The notes beneath the pieces are model-generated. The model had not been told where the DNA came from. It did no database searches and saw nothing but the letters and a program-made list of their open reading frames with translations. A DNA stretch of 64,000 bases from Plasmodium brasilianum. Lineage: Eukaryota > Apicomplexa > Aconoidasida > Haemosporida > Plasmodiidae. The translations under genes were made by a program, and so were the position numbers. Numbering within the stretch: the first letter of the stretch is position 1; each line of letters starts with the position of its first letter. The stretch lies in NCBI RefSeq assembly GCF_023973825.1, contig NC_090114.1:1132501-1196500 (forward strand), written 5' to 3'. Below, piece after piece: positions 23,501 to 34,179 of the stretch.

Positions 23501-23700
23501 ATAAGTTCAACAATTATAAAATTATTGTTATTTTCGTCAAGCTTTTCATCACTATCATCTGATGACACTATTTCGCAAAAATTATTTGTGCATATTTCTT
23601 TTTTATATTTTCTCTCTCTTTCGAAATAGCTGTAGTTGTTTTTATCTTTTATATCACATTTAAGCTTATATTCTTTATCCGTATTTTTCATATTTTTCAT
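17542..23700 (-). CDS. SENP2: SUMO-specific protease (Ulp1/SENP, C48 cysteine peptidase), 3 exons, apparent frameshift
   Basis: Removes SUMO from target proteins; a nuclear role is inferred. Exons are 23700-22428, 22293-18053 and 17653-17542. All junctions agree in phase: CAAG|GTGCGG to TTCAG|GT, and AAAAA|GTAAAA to ATTACAG|A. The catalytic core is C-terminal: NTHWSLVLLYF (His, about residue 1335), IYLDSLFPSAKG (Asp), and IPKQNNTYDCGIYIIQF with oxyanion Gln and nucleophile Cys (about 1765). The last exon adds RKQMKKMLLYMKN, matching the family's terminal helix. The protein would be about 1874 residues against 600 or fewer in animals, owing to an Asn/Ser-rich N-terminal half and inserts between His, Asp and Cys. 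Within exon 2 the frame must shift once. The 17-T run at 22025-22041 is the likely place, because both frames are open from there to 21945. The symbol follows my recollection of the P. falciparum orthologue. Confidence 0.88.
17826..17935. repeat. (CATA)n microsatellite in the last intron of the SUMO protease gene
   Basis: An almost perfect 4-bp repeat of about 27 copies lies in the 399-bp final intron (17654-18052). Open frames reading Met-Tyr-Val-Cys on the minus strand come from this repeat. Confidence 0.9.
18360..18540 (-). repeat. 30-bp repeat coding Thr-Ala-His/Ala-Ala-Thr-His
   Basis: Six copies of a 30-bp unit encode Ser-Thr-Ala-His-Thr-Ala-Ala-Thr-His-Thr in the insert between the catalytic Asp and the Gln/Cys motif of the SUMO protease. 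Confidence 0.85.
18790..18912 (-). repeat. 12-bp repeat coding Asn-Asp-Asn-Arg
   Basis: About ten copies of a 12-bp unit (attatcattgcg and attgtcattacg variants) encode Asn-Asp-Asn-Arg between the catalytic His and Asp of the SUMO protease. Confidence 0.85.
19299..19480 (-). repeat. 15-bp repeat coding Val-Val/Ile-Arg-Asp/Asn-Glu
   Basis: About twelve copies of a 15-bp unit (cgtaccacttcttca type) encode Glu-Val-Val-Arg-Asn-Glu or Val-Val-Gln-Asp-Asp, an acidic insert just after the catalytic His segment of the protease. Confidence 0.85.
20220..20540 (-). repeat. 9-bp repeat coding Ser-Asn-Arg/Cys/Ser
   Basis: About 35 copies of a 9-bp unit (attactgcg, attactgct, attacagct) encode Ser-Asn-Arg, Ser-Asn-Ser and Cys-Asn-Ser. 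It is the largest repeat in the SUMO protease and is well N-terminal of the catalytic domain. Confidence 0.9.
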
Positions 23701-24307
23701 AGTTTCCTCCCCCCAAGTGATTGTTTGTAAAAAAGTTTAATCTTGTTGTTTGTCTATTTCAGTTAATTACTCGCTTTTTTACTATTTTTTTGCTATTTTA
23801 ATGGTGTTTTTTTTTTTTTTTTTTTTTTTTGCGTGTTTCTATATTAGCATTTATGATAGATCGTATGTTCGTTTATGTGTCTGTTCCTTTGTTTTTTTTT
23901 GCCTTTTTTTTAATCCTACATAATTATTTTTTTTATTTAAAAATGAAAATAATCTTTTTTATTGGGAAAACAAGATCACTGCGATTTTTACATAATCTCC
24001 ATAGAAACGTTTGGAAAATATTTAATTAACATAACAAACTATAGAGTAAGACACAGAAATGAAAAGAAGTGTGTAAATAAAAAAAATGTATTTAAATAAT
24101 TGTTCATATATCCTTTATTATATAAAAATTCGTTTACCTTATTTTACAAGGATGCATATATACTCACTGTTTTAACAAGAATATTTTAAAATATTTAACA
24201 ACTTGTATTCTTTTTATAAAATTATAAAAGCCAAAATAATTTCTCTACATGAATAGACTATGATGTGCTACAATGAGGTGTAACACGATATGTATATACA
24301 TACATAC

Positions 24308-24347
<40 letters not shown>

Positions 24348-24755
24348 GTATAATAGGTTAATTTGTTACATATCAAATCAAAGAATACATATTAGTTGTA
24401 TTCTACATATATCCTTTCAACAATATATAATTCCACCCTAGCTTTTTTGCTTTCGTACGCACATATGGCCTGTATGCATATATAAAAATTTACATACGGT
24501 ATTATATGTGTTACGAAGATAACTCAGGTTACGCATACGCATATATAAATATATACATATATATGTATATATATATGCAATATATATATACGTATGTATG
24601 TATGCAATGTACAATATGCAGTCTAGGTATATCTATGTGCATATATGCGTATACATTAAAAACATAGGGAACGAATAGAAGAAAAAAAAAAAAAAAAAAA
24701 TTCGGTTTTACGTAAATTTCTATGTTAACTTTGTTTCCTTTTTATTTTTCTTTAG

Positions 24756-24818
24756 ATTATTGCAAAATTTTCAGAAATTAAAGACATAAATTTTGTTGGA
24801 ATTATGCAATATGATTAA
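24756..24818 (+). CDS. Candidate terminal exon of an unidentified gene
   Basis: A near-ideal acceptor (tttccttttatttttctttag-like, AG at 24754-24755) is followed in phase 0 by 20 non-repetitive codons, IIAKFSEIKDINFVGIMQYD, and TAA at 24816. I could not find the upstream exon in 23701-24755; a short frame there, MKIIFFIGKTRSLRFLHNLH at about 23943, lacks a donor in phase. It may be the end of a small multi-exon gene, or chance. Confidence 0.28.
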   Translation: MIAKFSEIKDINFVGIMQYD

Positions 24819-25214
24819 GTACATACAAAGAATGAAATTTTTTTTTTTTTTTTTTTTTTTAAAAATAATTGCAAATTGATCTAATACATAAAAGATTAAC
24901 TGTTTATACACTTCATAAAACTTTAGTTCACAAATACATTCCAGCATTTTATTACAGTATTTTTTATGCTTCGTTTTTCCTTCATTTTTGCTTTTTTTTT
25001 TTTGTTTTTTCGTGTGGGGTTTATAAAAATGGGTGTATTATTTCATAGCAATTAGTAGACAAAGAGATATAAAAGTTAGAAATAGTTATTATAATATTTT
25101 AAAACACAGCAAATAGACGACTGTCAAAAAGTGTATTAGCGTAGGCATTTAGGTATATATATGTTTATACGAATATTTAGGTACAAACTTATTGGTACAC
25201 TTGTATTATTGAAA

Positions 25215-25330
25215 TATATACATGTAGGTAGGCATATATACATATGGGTAGGCATATATACATATGGGTAGGCATATATACATATGGGTAGGCATATATA
25301 CATATGGGTAGGCATATATACTTATGTACA
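25215..25330. repeat. 19-bp tandem repeat (ggtaggcatatatacatat)
   Basis: About six near-identical units in non-coding DNA, followed by looser tatgtgtataggtatata variants to about 25470. Confidence 0.88.
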
Positions 25331-25854
25331 GGTATATATATATGTGTGTATAGGAATATATATTTATGCATAGGTATATAAGTGAATGTATAGGTATATA
25401 CATACATGTATGTGTATATGTACATATATTGGTATATGTATGTATATTGGTATATTTACATGTATGCGTATACATATATGTTTACACTGAAGATACATTT
25501 TTTTTGTTTGGGTGTATATCACTTTTTATACATCAATCCCCATCTAGTGGTAGTATTATGACACAAAATGTAATGTACTTTTCGAAAAACAAAATAAATT
25601 AATTTGTTAAACAGTGTTTAGTAATTAAAAATAAAACATAAAAGAAGGAAATTACAAAATTGAATCGAATCCTCTATTGAATGAAAATATGCATATATTT
25701 GAGTACCTTGAGAAGGGGACACACTACATATCATTTAAAAAAAAAAAAAAATTTCATATAACCCAAATAAAAATAACGTTTTTACGTTTGCTCCTTGCTG
25801 AAGAAAATTTTATTTATTTATTTAATAAATTTCAATTTTTTAATATATATATAT

Positions 25855-25919
<65 letters not shown>

Positions 25920-26427
25920 ATATTTTTTTTTTTCCTTTTTTGATAAAAACACGTAAAATTTCGAATGTGAAAGTTACTGTTTACCTGTTCATTTCAACCA
26001 TCAGAATGATAATATACACACTTTAAATTATTCCTGCAATTACTTAGCTTATTTGTATGAAAAACATTGAAAAAAAAAAAAAAAAAAAGTAGAAGAAAAA
26101 GAAGAAGTCATTAAACTGAGGTATTTCTTTTGGTAAATGATCGATTGTGATTATTACAAATTAGGAGTACATTGGCAATTTTGTAAAATACGACAAGAAA
26201 AGGAAAGAGTAAGAAAAAAAAGGGAAAAAAAGAAAATCCGTTATGCGTGTTAAGTCTCTTATACTGAGTTAAGCAAAATAATTTTGCTAAAACATGTAAG
26301 AAATTTGACACTTTTCCGCACAAATTACCCATCTGCATATATGAGATGCGTGAATAAATCTGTTTGTATGGGTACAAACGAATACGCCCGTATACATACA
26401 ATTAAACGTATGCATATACATACGTAT

Positions 26428-26530
26428 GTTCATACACCTGTTCATACGCCTGTTCATACGCCTGTTCATACGCCTGTTCATACGCCTGTTCATACGCCTG
26501 TTCATACGCCTGTTCATACGCCTGTTCATA
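26428..26530 (+). repeat. 12-bp tandem repeat (tgttcatacgcc)
   Basis: Eight to nine copies of a 12-bp unit just upstream of the likely small gene at 26596. The frame stays open through it as Val-His-Thr-Pro repeats, but it is more likely intron or leader sequence. Confidence 0.88.
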
Positions 26531-26595
26531 TGCTTATGCGTACAAATAAACCCATACATATGCACTCATTTTCTTGCCCATTTTTGTCAGCCTCA

Positions 26596-26970
26596 ATGGA
26601 CATAAACCTAGAAGAAAGATCATACACCTCCCCACTTTTGCGCTACATATACAAAAAGGACCAGAAATTAAGTAAGAAAAATGGGGAAGGAAAGAACAAT
26701 GGATTTATACCGTTCAGCATTAGATTAAGTAGTTTACCAATAAAGAATACTAGTGATAACAAATATATGTCAAACATAAATTCATTAAATATAATTAGCA
26801 TGTTGCCGTTATCTTTATTTTCAAATTATAATAGTAACAATATGAGTTCAACAGATATTTTATTTTTACCAAAATTTTCCACTTTTCTTTTTTTTACAAT
26901 ACCTATATTCGTGATGCTTCCAAATTTGACCTTATACACAAAGCACTGGTTTTTCTTTGCCCCCAAATAG
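26596..26970 (+). CDS. Conserved-looking small protein with one hydrophobic C-terminal segment, unknown function
   Basis: From the ATG at 26596 the frame encodes 124 residues starting MDINLEERSYTSPLLRYIYK. The middle is polar (Lys/Asn/Ser) and non-repetitive. The C-terminal third has a hydrophobic stretch, FLFFTIPIFVMLPNLTLY, that could span a membrane, then a short tail ending Ala-Pro-Lys. Codon use and composition resemble neighbouring real genes and not the flanking repeats. A good acceptor (tttttgtcag) lies six bases before the ATG, so an upstream leader or coding exon is likely. The frame is also open upstream through the 12-bp repeat to an ATG at 26341 (209 residues), but that part is repeat-derived. 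I recognise no family; a small organelle or membrane protein is possible. Confidence 0.5.
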   Translation: MDINLEERSYTSPLLRYIYKKDQKLSKKNGEGKNNGFIPFSIRLSSLPIKNTSDNKYMSNINSLNIISMLPLSLFSNYNSNNMSSTDILFLPKFSTFLFFTIPIFVMLPNLTLYTKHWFFFAPK

Positions 26971-28381
26971 GGAACGTTTTAGCAGTAGTTTTCTATTTCT
27001 CGTTGCAGTGTATACACATATATGGGCTCATGGAACTATACTTATTTTTGTACGTGCATATACACCTAAATGCCACATATGTAGGTGAGTATCCCCCCCA
27101 GTATGTTACGTGTATATGCATACTTAAGGGAATATAAATTAAGGGTGGCTTTCATTTTTTCGTCGTTTTGTCGCATTTATGTTTTTCGTTGGCCATATAT
27201 ATTTTCCCCGTTACTTATATTTTGCTAATATATGCATATGTATATGTATGTATGCATATATATAAGCGAAGTCATGTTTCTATCAAGTTAATTACTGCTT
27301 TTTTGTTACATTGTATAGTGTGCTTTCTTTTTTTTTATTTGGATATTAATTTACTAAAAGAGAAATTTTTTTTTTTTTTAAAATACGAACTAGGTATTTT
27401 TACTTTCTTTTTTTTTTTTTTTACAATTTTTAAATGCTAATTTGGAGGAAAATCGTCCAATTTATATAAGTACCCCTAATTTACACTTACCAAGTGGATA
27501 GTAATTGCAATCAAGCTATGCGCAAATGTTTGTATGTGCACATATGCACAATGCGTTTATATATGCATATACATACGTATAAACATACGTATAAAAGCAT
27601 GTATCCACACTAAATGGGGCTATCATTTAGACTTCGCTTCATGCTAGTCATAACAAGCAATAAAGAACAAAAAAGAAAAAAAAAAAAGATAAAAAGATAC
27701 GGAAAAAACAATAGCCTTATATTTTTTACAATTGCTTATAAAGTTTCCACAATTTTGATCTTATTTGGAACAAATTAATTTAAATTGAAAAGCAAAAAAA
27801 TTATGATGTTGTTAATACAGGAAATGAGGAGAGCTATACTCGAGTGTTGAGAAATTGTACCGCGGAAGGCCCCCCGGTATAATGCATTGTCACGCAGGAG
27901 GCACATTAACGTATATGCATAATACATACGTATAATACGTGCTTGCATATTTATAATTACATACATATGAGAATGTATATTTATACTTATACATAAAACA
28001 TTACGACATACATGTACGTAAAATACGACTAGCGTACAATCATGTTTAAGCGAATGTAATCCCAATCTAATCTGTCGCTGAAACAAATAATATATTTTAA
28101 AAATACTAGAGAAAAAAGAAAAAATTTCACGGCAGTTTAGCGGTAAATTTGAAAACTTACAAAAGGTGGAATATATTCTTAAACGCACTTTACTCTAAAG
28201 GACGAGTAAAGCACAAATTTTTGAGTAATTTTTTTTTTTTTCTCTATTTTCTTTAAAAATTGGTAGTCTACGTTCACGTATATTCAACCTTCTTGTTTAT
28301 TCATATATATATTTAATCGCATATATGTATATTTATTTATATGTATATTTATTTATATGTATATTTATTTATATGTATATT

Positions 28382-28412
<31 letters not shown>

Positions 28413-28742
28413 TTATTTATATATATATTTATTTATATATATATTTATTTTATATATTTTTAATTTTTTTTTTTTTCTTTTTTTTAATTTAACCGTAAAC
28501 AGAAAATACCTTGTGAGAAGAGTGAAAAATATTTATAAAAAAAAGTATATTACATGTACTGCTTTTTATCATCGTTTTAGTAGGGGTGGGAAAAAAAAAA
28601 AAAAAATGCGTCAATGTACGGCATATTAAAAAAAATGAAGTAATGTAGGACGCATGAAAAATAAATTTAACATATATATATGAAAAACAAATGCAACTTA
28701 CGACGTATTAAAAAGAATGCAACATAAGTCAAGTTAAAAAAA
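26971..28742. other. Intergenic region between the small gene and NOL10, with a coding-like island
   Basis: 27783-28190 is less AT-rich and has exon signals on both strands (see findings). The rest is T-rich and GTATAT repeat DNA, with poly(A) runs before the NOL10 start. No single gene model satisfies me. Confidence 0.5.
28325..28452. repeat. 16-bp tandem repeat (atgtatatttatttat)
   Basis: About eight copies of a 16-bp AT-rich unit in the non-coding region upstream of the NOL10 gene. Confidence 0.85.
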
Positions 28743-30533
28743 ATGATTAAATCTTTCATAAACAATGGAATAAAAATATACTCACTGACGTCTGGGCGAC
28801 TAACCCCAGAAGGTGGTAGGGGAAGTTTTGAGGGCAGAGGAAAAAATAAAAAAAAGAAAGGGTCAGGGGGAAATGGTAGTAACAAAAATAATGAAAATAG
28901 TATTGAGTTATTACATGATTTGGAATTTTCTAAAAAAAGTGATGAAATAAAAATAAGTGATGATGGTAGGTACATATGTATAAGTGGAATGTACCCTCCT
29001 CAAGTTGGTTTATATGATACGAAAGAATTGTGCATAAAACATAGAAGACATTTTGATGAAGAAGTAGTAAATTTTGAATTTCTTACAAACAATTATGAGA
29101 AATTAGTTTTTCTTTGTAAGAATAGATATTTAGAATTTCATAATGCAGCAGGGAAATATTATAAAATGCGTATACCTAGAGAAGGAAGGAATTTAATGTA
29201 TAATAAGAATAATTCCGATTTGTATATCTGTACATCATATGAAGATATATATATATTAAATTTACAAAAGGGATGTTATCAAAATTCGATTAAAACAAAA
29301 AATTATTGTAATAATTTTATTTGTAAAAATAAACAATTGCCTATATTTGCTACTGGTGGATCAGATGGTTTTTTAGAAATATGGGATGAGAGAGTTAAAA
29401 AATGCTTAAATATATTAAATGTACAAAATAAAGAAGATGAAGAGGAGGATGAATTAACTAGTTGTTGTTTTTCTAATAACGGTTTAAAAGTAGCTGTTGG
29501 AACAGGAAAAGGGATCGTTAAACTGTATGATATTAGGCATAGTAAACCACTATTTGTCAAGGATCACTGTACCGATTTGGCCATTAAAAAAATTGAATTT
29601 CTTAAAATTAACAATAATAAATATTTGTATAGTAACAAATGGTGTGGTGCTAATATAAACATTGACGAAGATATAACATGTACCCATAACGAGTATGTCG
29701 CGTCATGCGATTCTAACTGTATTAAAATATACTCAGAAAGGCAACAAAATTTATTATCCTTTGAAATTATAAATTTCGCTGATGAGCACACTAGCGCCAG
29801 TGGTACCAGTAGTAATAGTATGAGGAGTGGGAAAAAAATGAAGATATTAAATAGCGACTCTATAAATATAAACTCATTCACATTTTACGATAGTTCAGGT
29901 TTATGTTTTATACCATGTGACAACAAGAAGGTTTTTTTGTATTTTATTCCTTTTATCGGTTTGGCACCGAAATGGTGCAATTACCTTGACAGTATAACGG
30001 AGGAACTGGAGGAGAAAGAACGGTACGGCAATTACAGTTATGATGGTACGAACGTTCTTAATAATGACATTGGCAGTAGTACGATAAACAGTAATAGTAG
30101 TATGCTGAACTACAATAGTAACTGTTCGGGGGAAATTTTCGATGATTACATATTTTTAACTAACGAACAAGTGGAGCAACTGCAAATAACTCATCTGAAG
30201 GGGACGAAAAATTTAATTCCATATTTACATGGACATTATATACCGAGTAAAGTATACACTGATATTAAAAACGTGGTCAAGATGGATGACCAGGAGTATG
30301 TTAAAAAATCGTTAATACAGAAAAAATTAGAGTATAAACAACAAATGCGTATTCCTGATAAACAAACATTCATAAGTAGAGATTACGTTGACAAGTTATT
30401 AAAGAAGGTGAACAAAAAGATTGATAAGAAACAGAAAATTTTAGTTGATGCAGAGGAATTGTTACAGGATGAGAGATTTAACAAGTTGTTCTACGATCCC
30501 GATTACATGGTGGAAACGGTAAATTTGGATTAG
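28743..30533 (+). CDS. NOL10: Nucleolar protein 10 (NOL10/Enp2), WD40 ribosome-biogenesis factor
   Basis: A component of the small-subunit processome in the nucleolus, needed for 18S rRNA maturation. The 596-residue product starts at an ATG with the family's N-terminus, IKIYSLTSG. It then follows the human and yeast proteins closely: ISDDGRYICISGMYPPQVGL, the LVFLCKNRYLEFHNAAGKYY segment, FATGGSDGFLEIWDERVKKC (a WD blade), VGTGKGIVKLYDIRHSKPLF, GLAPKWCNYLDSITEELEE, the LTNEQVEQLQITHLKGT block, and the C-terminal ELLQDERFNKLFYDPDYMVE. Low-complexity inserts are short, near residues 25-50 and 430-460. The stop at 30533 follows a possible donor (ACG|GTAAAT at 30519), and an exon at 30793 could continue the protein in phase (see findings), so the 3' end may be longer. 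Confidence 0.93.
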   Translation: MIKSFINNGIKIYSLTSGRLTPEGGRGSFEGRGKNKKKKGSGGNGSNKNNENSIELLHDLEFSKKSDEIKISDDGRYICISGMYPPQVGLYDTKELCIKHRRHFDEEVVNFEFLTNNYEKLVFLCKNRYLEFHNAAGKYYKMRIPREGRNLMYNKNNSDLYICTSYEDIYILNLQKGCYQNSIKTKNYCNNFICKNKQLPIFATGGSDGFLEIWDERVKKCLNILNVQNKEDEEEDELTSCCFSNNGLKVAVGTGKGIVKLYDIRHSKPLFVKDHCTDLAIKKIEFLKINNNKYLYSNKWCGANINIDEDITCTHNEYVASCDSNCIKIYSERQQNLLSFEIINFADEHTSASGTSSNSMRSGKKMKILNSDSININSFTFYDSSGLCFIPCDNKKVFLYFIPFIGLAPKWCNYLDSITEELEEKERYGNYSYDGTNVLNNDIGSSTINSNSSMLNYNSNCSGEIFDDYIFLTNEQVEQLQITHLKGTKNLIPYLHGHYIPSKVYTDIKNVVKMDDQEYVKKSLIQKKLEYKQQMRIPDKQTFISRDYVDKLLKKVNKKIDKKQKILVDAEELLQDERFNKLFYDPDYMVETVNLD

Positions 30534-30941
30534 TCGTTCAGAGAAGCATATGTTCTGAGTAGAGGTGCGTACGAGGTAAATTCTGTCCCGTACAACCCTC
30601 TTCCCGCGCGTCGATTCACGCTCCTCGCATAGATGTGAACACATGTGTACTTGCACGTATGTATACGCGTGTATATGTATATATACGTATGTATATGCGT
30701 GAGTATGTATTATCCATGTATGTTATCTGCGCTCACACGAAATTCCCAGCGGATCACTAACTCTCTTCTCAACTGTAATATTCCCACACTAGTTTGTTAA
30801 TTTATTGTCCATTAAACCGAAGCGGCTGAAGGACATTAGTATTCTAATTCTTAACAAGGTAATCCTCTTGATTTGTTTAAGTTTTTTTATCGACATTATA
30901 TAGACGTGTACTTATTTTTGCTACCATAAATTAAGCGCATG

Positions 30942-30977
<36 letters not shown>

Positions 30978-31168
30978 TTAAAAATTATGAACATTATATA
31001 TATACAAAATGCCCCTTTTTACGTTAACTTACGAATAGGAAGAGTGTAAATAAGGAATCCAAATAAAATGAGAAATTATTCATTTATTGACTGATTAGAT
31101 TGGAAATGTGTACGCATCATTTTGTGTGCATAGGTGATTGTAATTTTTTCAAAGCAAATGAGGCAAAG

Positions 31169-31199
<31 letters not shown>

Positions 31200-34179
31200 T
31201 TGAATAAACTAATGGATAAACTTCTCCCCATTGTCATGTTATGACAACAATAATTGTATTTTAACACAAAAGAGCCTAGCTTGAAGGGTCTGAACAAGTA
31301 TCCGACATAAATTTTACTGCATAAGAGGTACTCATAAAATCCTAATTAACAAAATGAAATAGAGAAAATTTAAACTAATCAAGAAAAAAAAAAAAAAAAA
31401 TAGTAACACCGTGTTAAGAAGTTAAATAAATGAAGAGAAGAAACCAAAAAAATAAAAAAAATAAAAAATAAAAAAAATAAAAAATAAAAAACTAAAAAAA
31501 TTAATGGCAAATGTGTGTTGTTATCTGGAAAGTGTGTCCTTTTTAAAAAAATAAAAAAAATTATATATATGTATATATTTATATATGTACTTAATATGGG
31601 CGAATGCGTCATGGTATGAAAATCGGTAGAAATAAGTAAATAAAGAGAAAAATAAAATAAATTAAAATAAATTCAAGTGTAAATTCGTTGAAATGGCTAA
31701 AATTATGTGAGGAATATATTTAATTCTATAAAAGTAGAAACCCTTTATAATATGAAGATTCCTGTAGGGGAGAATATTTCTGCTTTATTATTAAAAATTA
31801 GATCTAAATTAACGTTATTTTTGTTATTTTATATTTATATTTTATTTATTTATATATATATTTTTTTTATTAGTTTATCTGTTTATTTGATAATTTATTT
31901 ATTTTGTTTAATTTTTTTTTTTTTTTTTTTTTTGTTTACACCTAGTGGTTTCACTGTTTTGTCGCTTTTTCGCTTTTTTTTTTTTTTTTTTTCAAAAGTG
32001 TTGTATACAAGTGCCGATCTAATTGTAGTTGTAGTAAAAAAAAAAAAAAAATTTTAGAAATTCGACACATGGTACTGAATAAAACATGTAAAACTAGACT
32101 TTCTTGTACTTGGAAAAAAAAAAAATAATAATAATAAATAAAGCAAAATTAAGCAAAATAAGGAAAAATAAAGCAAAATATAGCAAATTAAAATAAAATG
32201 ACTACATAGAATATTATGTACTGACAAAAAAGTTTATTTACCCTAACGACAATTGCTAATTTTTGTTTTTTGCGTTTTGAACTTTTTTGCGGTTCTAGTT
32301 ACAGGTTTGTGCATGATGTACATGTAAGTAGAGATTTGTCGAATATACAACCTGCAAATATTTTGGGTGCATGCATGAGTAGATGTATACATTTAAGTAC
32401 ATAATATATATATACATATCGTACATTTTGGTGCCTGAACGAGCACTGTCATAATTTTATTTATTTCAGTTTTTTCTTTTTTTTTATTTTCCTCTATACT
32501 CTAATTCTACAATTTTCTATATTAGACTAATTCTTTTTTGTAAGTTTGTTCAGCATTTTTGCTGTTCTAATTGGTGTTTTATTTCTTTTTATATTCACTT
32601 GCATTATTTTTCTCTTCACCTAAGTGAGTTCTTGATTCCCCTAATCGCTCTTTTGTTTAGTCGCTTTTTTATCTATGATCATAGTAATTTTGTACATCGG
32701 AGGTGAAATGAATGTAGCTCTAAATGTAACCAAAAAAAAAATATTTTCTTTTTTTTATTATTATTTTTTTTTTTTTTGTTATCCCCCTCACCCCTTCCCT
32801 CCAATTAATTTTAGTCAATATAGTGTAATCCCTCACACCAGCTAGCTATTTTATTCATTTAGTTTAGATTAAATAAACTTCTTTTAACCCATTTGTAGCA
32901 TCATTCATATGAAATGCAGATACACCAGTCAAGTGGGCATAGAAATGTTTACATTCTTCATTGAAAATTTTATATTATATTTGGATAATATTACGTTTTA
33001 TTTAGAGATATTTACGTTCTATTTCTTAAGTCTTTTATTGTGCAGTTGAACTATTGCTTAGTTCAGGGCTCTTCTTCATACACACTTGACTGCTATACAG
33101 GAATATATACATGTATACATATGAATACATATATATGTGTGTACATGTTATAAGAGTGTAAAAATATACATTATTCACAAGCCAGTGAATTTCGTGGAAG
33201 GGGGTATATAACTTCTTTAGTGCACACGCTTAAAAGGTAAAAAGAGGAGGAAGTTACAGTGAATACATATATACATATATACGCTTGTACAAATACATAA
33301 ACATACAAACATACACATATGCACACATGTCCACGTACATACAAACATACACATGCACACATGTCCACGTACATACATACTTACCCACATATGTGTATAT
33401 ACTTACGTATACGTATATACTTATACCCGTATACCATGAGCCAGTTGTAATATATTAAAGACTAAGAGTTAAGTAGTAAACCCCAATGTAGAAGAAAATC
33501 CAAAGAGAAGAAATAATTTGTATGCATACATATATTTTATGTTGGATATTTTATTTTTTTTTTTTTTCTCTTTTTTGTAGCAGGTAGAGGGGATTAGGAA
33601 AATGTAAAGACATTAACCAAGTTAAAAGAAGAAAAGATAAGGTAAGAAATGAATTCCATTTTTTGTTTTATTACTACTTAGACACACATATTATCGAGGA
33701 TTATAGAAAAATCTGTATTATATTAAAGATAGAAACGTTTATAAAAACAATTAAAACAAGATTTAAGCGAACAGTATGAATAATTTTATTCCATTTTTTT
33801 TCCTTTTTTTTTTTTGTAAAAAAATATAGGAAATATCGTCGACGGAGAACAGTCAACGTATCATTACATTTTAGGAGCACCCCTGAGTAGTGAGCTTATA
33901 TTTTATATATATCCCGTTATTTCCATTTTTGAATAGACAAAAAAAAATAAAAATATAAATAAAAATAAAAATATAAATAAAAATATAAATAAAAATAAAA
34001 ATATAAATAAAAATAAAAATATAAATAAAAATAAAAATATAAATAAAAATATAAAATAATAATAAAACACTGTGTGACGTTACAATCGTGCAACAGTAAC
34101 TATAGCAGTGACAATAGAATTAGAAGTAGTTACTAGTGGACGTTCTTGCAAGCAAATTGCTTACATAAATTAGGCAGCA
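30534..34179. other. Intergenic region and probable spliced leader of the kinase gene
   Basis: The first 370 bases may hold additional NOL10 exon(s). Farther on are poly(A/T) runs, the non-repetitive stretch 31707-31815, a 19-base AG...GT segment (32305-32323), a hydrophobic open segment after a strong acceptor (from 32661), and a well-defined non-coding exon at 33581-33641. AAATATAAATAAA repeats fill 33945-34060, just before the kinase start. Confidence 0.55.
33581..33641 (+). other. Probable non-coding leader exon of the kinase gene
   Basis: It is bounded by a strong acceptor (ctcttttttgtag, AG at 33579-33580) and a consensus donor (AG|GTAAGA at 33642). All three frames contain stops, so it is untranslated. 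The next acceptor, ending tatag at 33829, would join it to a 350-base leader running to the kinase ATG at 34180. Confidence 0.45.

Larger units (their letters stand above)
23701..26595. other. Intergenic region upstream of the SUMO protease
   Basis: Mostly (TA)n, poly(A/T) and GTATAT-type microsatellites, including a (TA)n block at 25843-25915. Exon-like material is limited to 24756-24818 (listed separately) and a short Glu/Lys-rich open stretch before a GTAAAT donor at 26154. I see no complete gene. Confidence 0.55.

Noticed and set aside
27614..27778. Plus-strand frame MGLSFRLRFMLVITSNKEQK
   Set aside because: It runs through poly(A) into AT-rich sequence with no splice or similarity support. 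The neighbouring island at 27793 is more protein-like.
32675..32830. Frame MIIVILYIGGEMNVAL as an independent gene
   Set aside because: It degenerates into poly-Phe/Tyr after 25 codons. Kept only as part of an exon-like finding.
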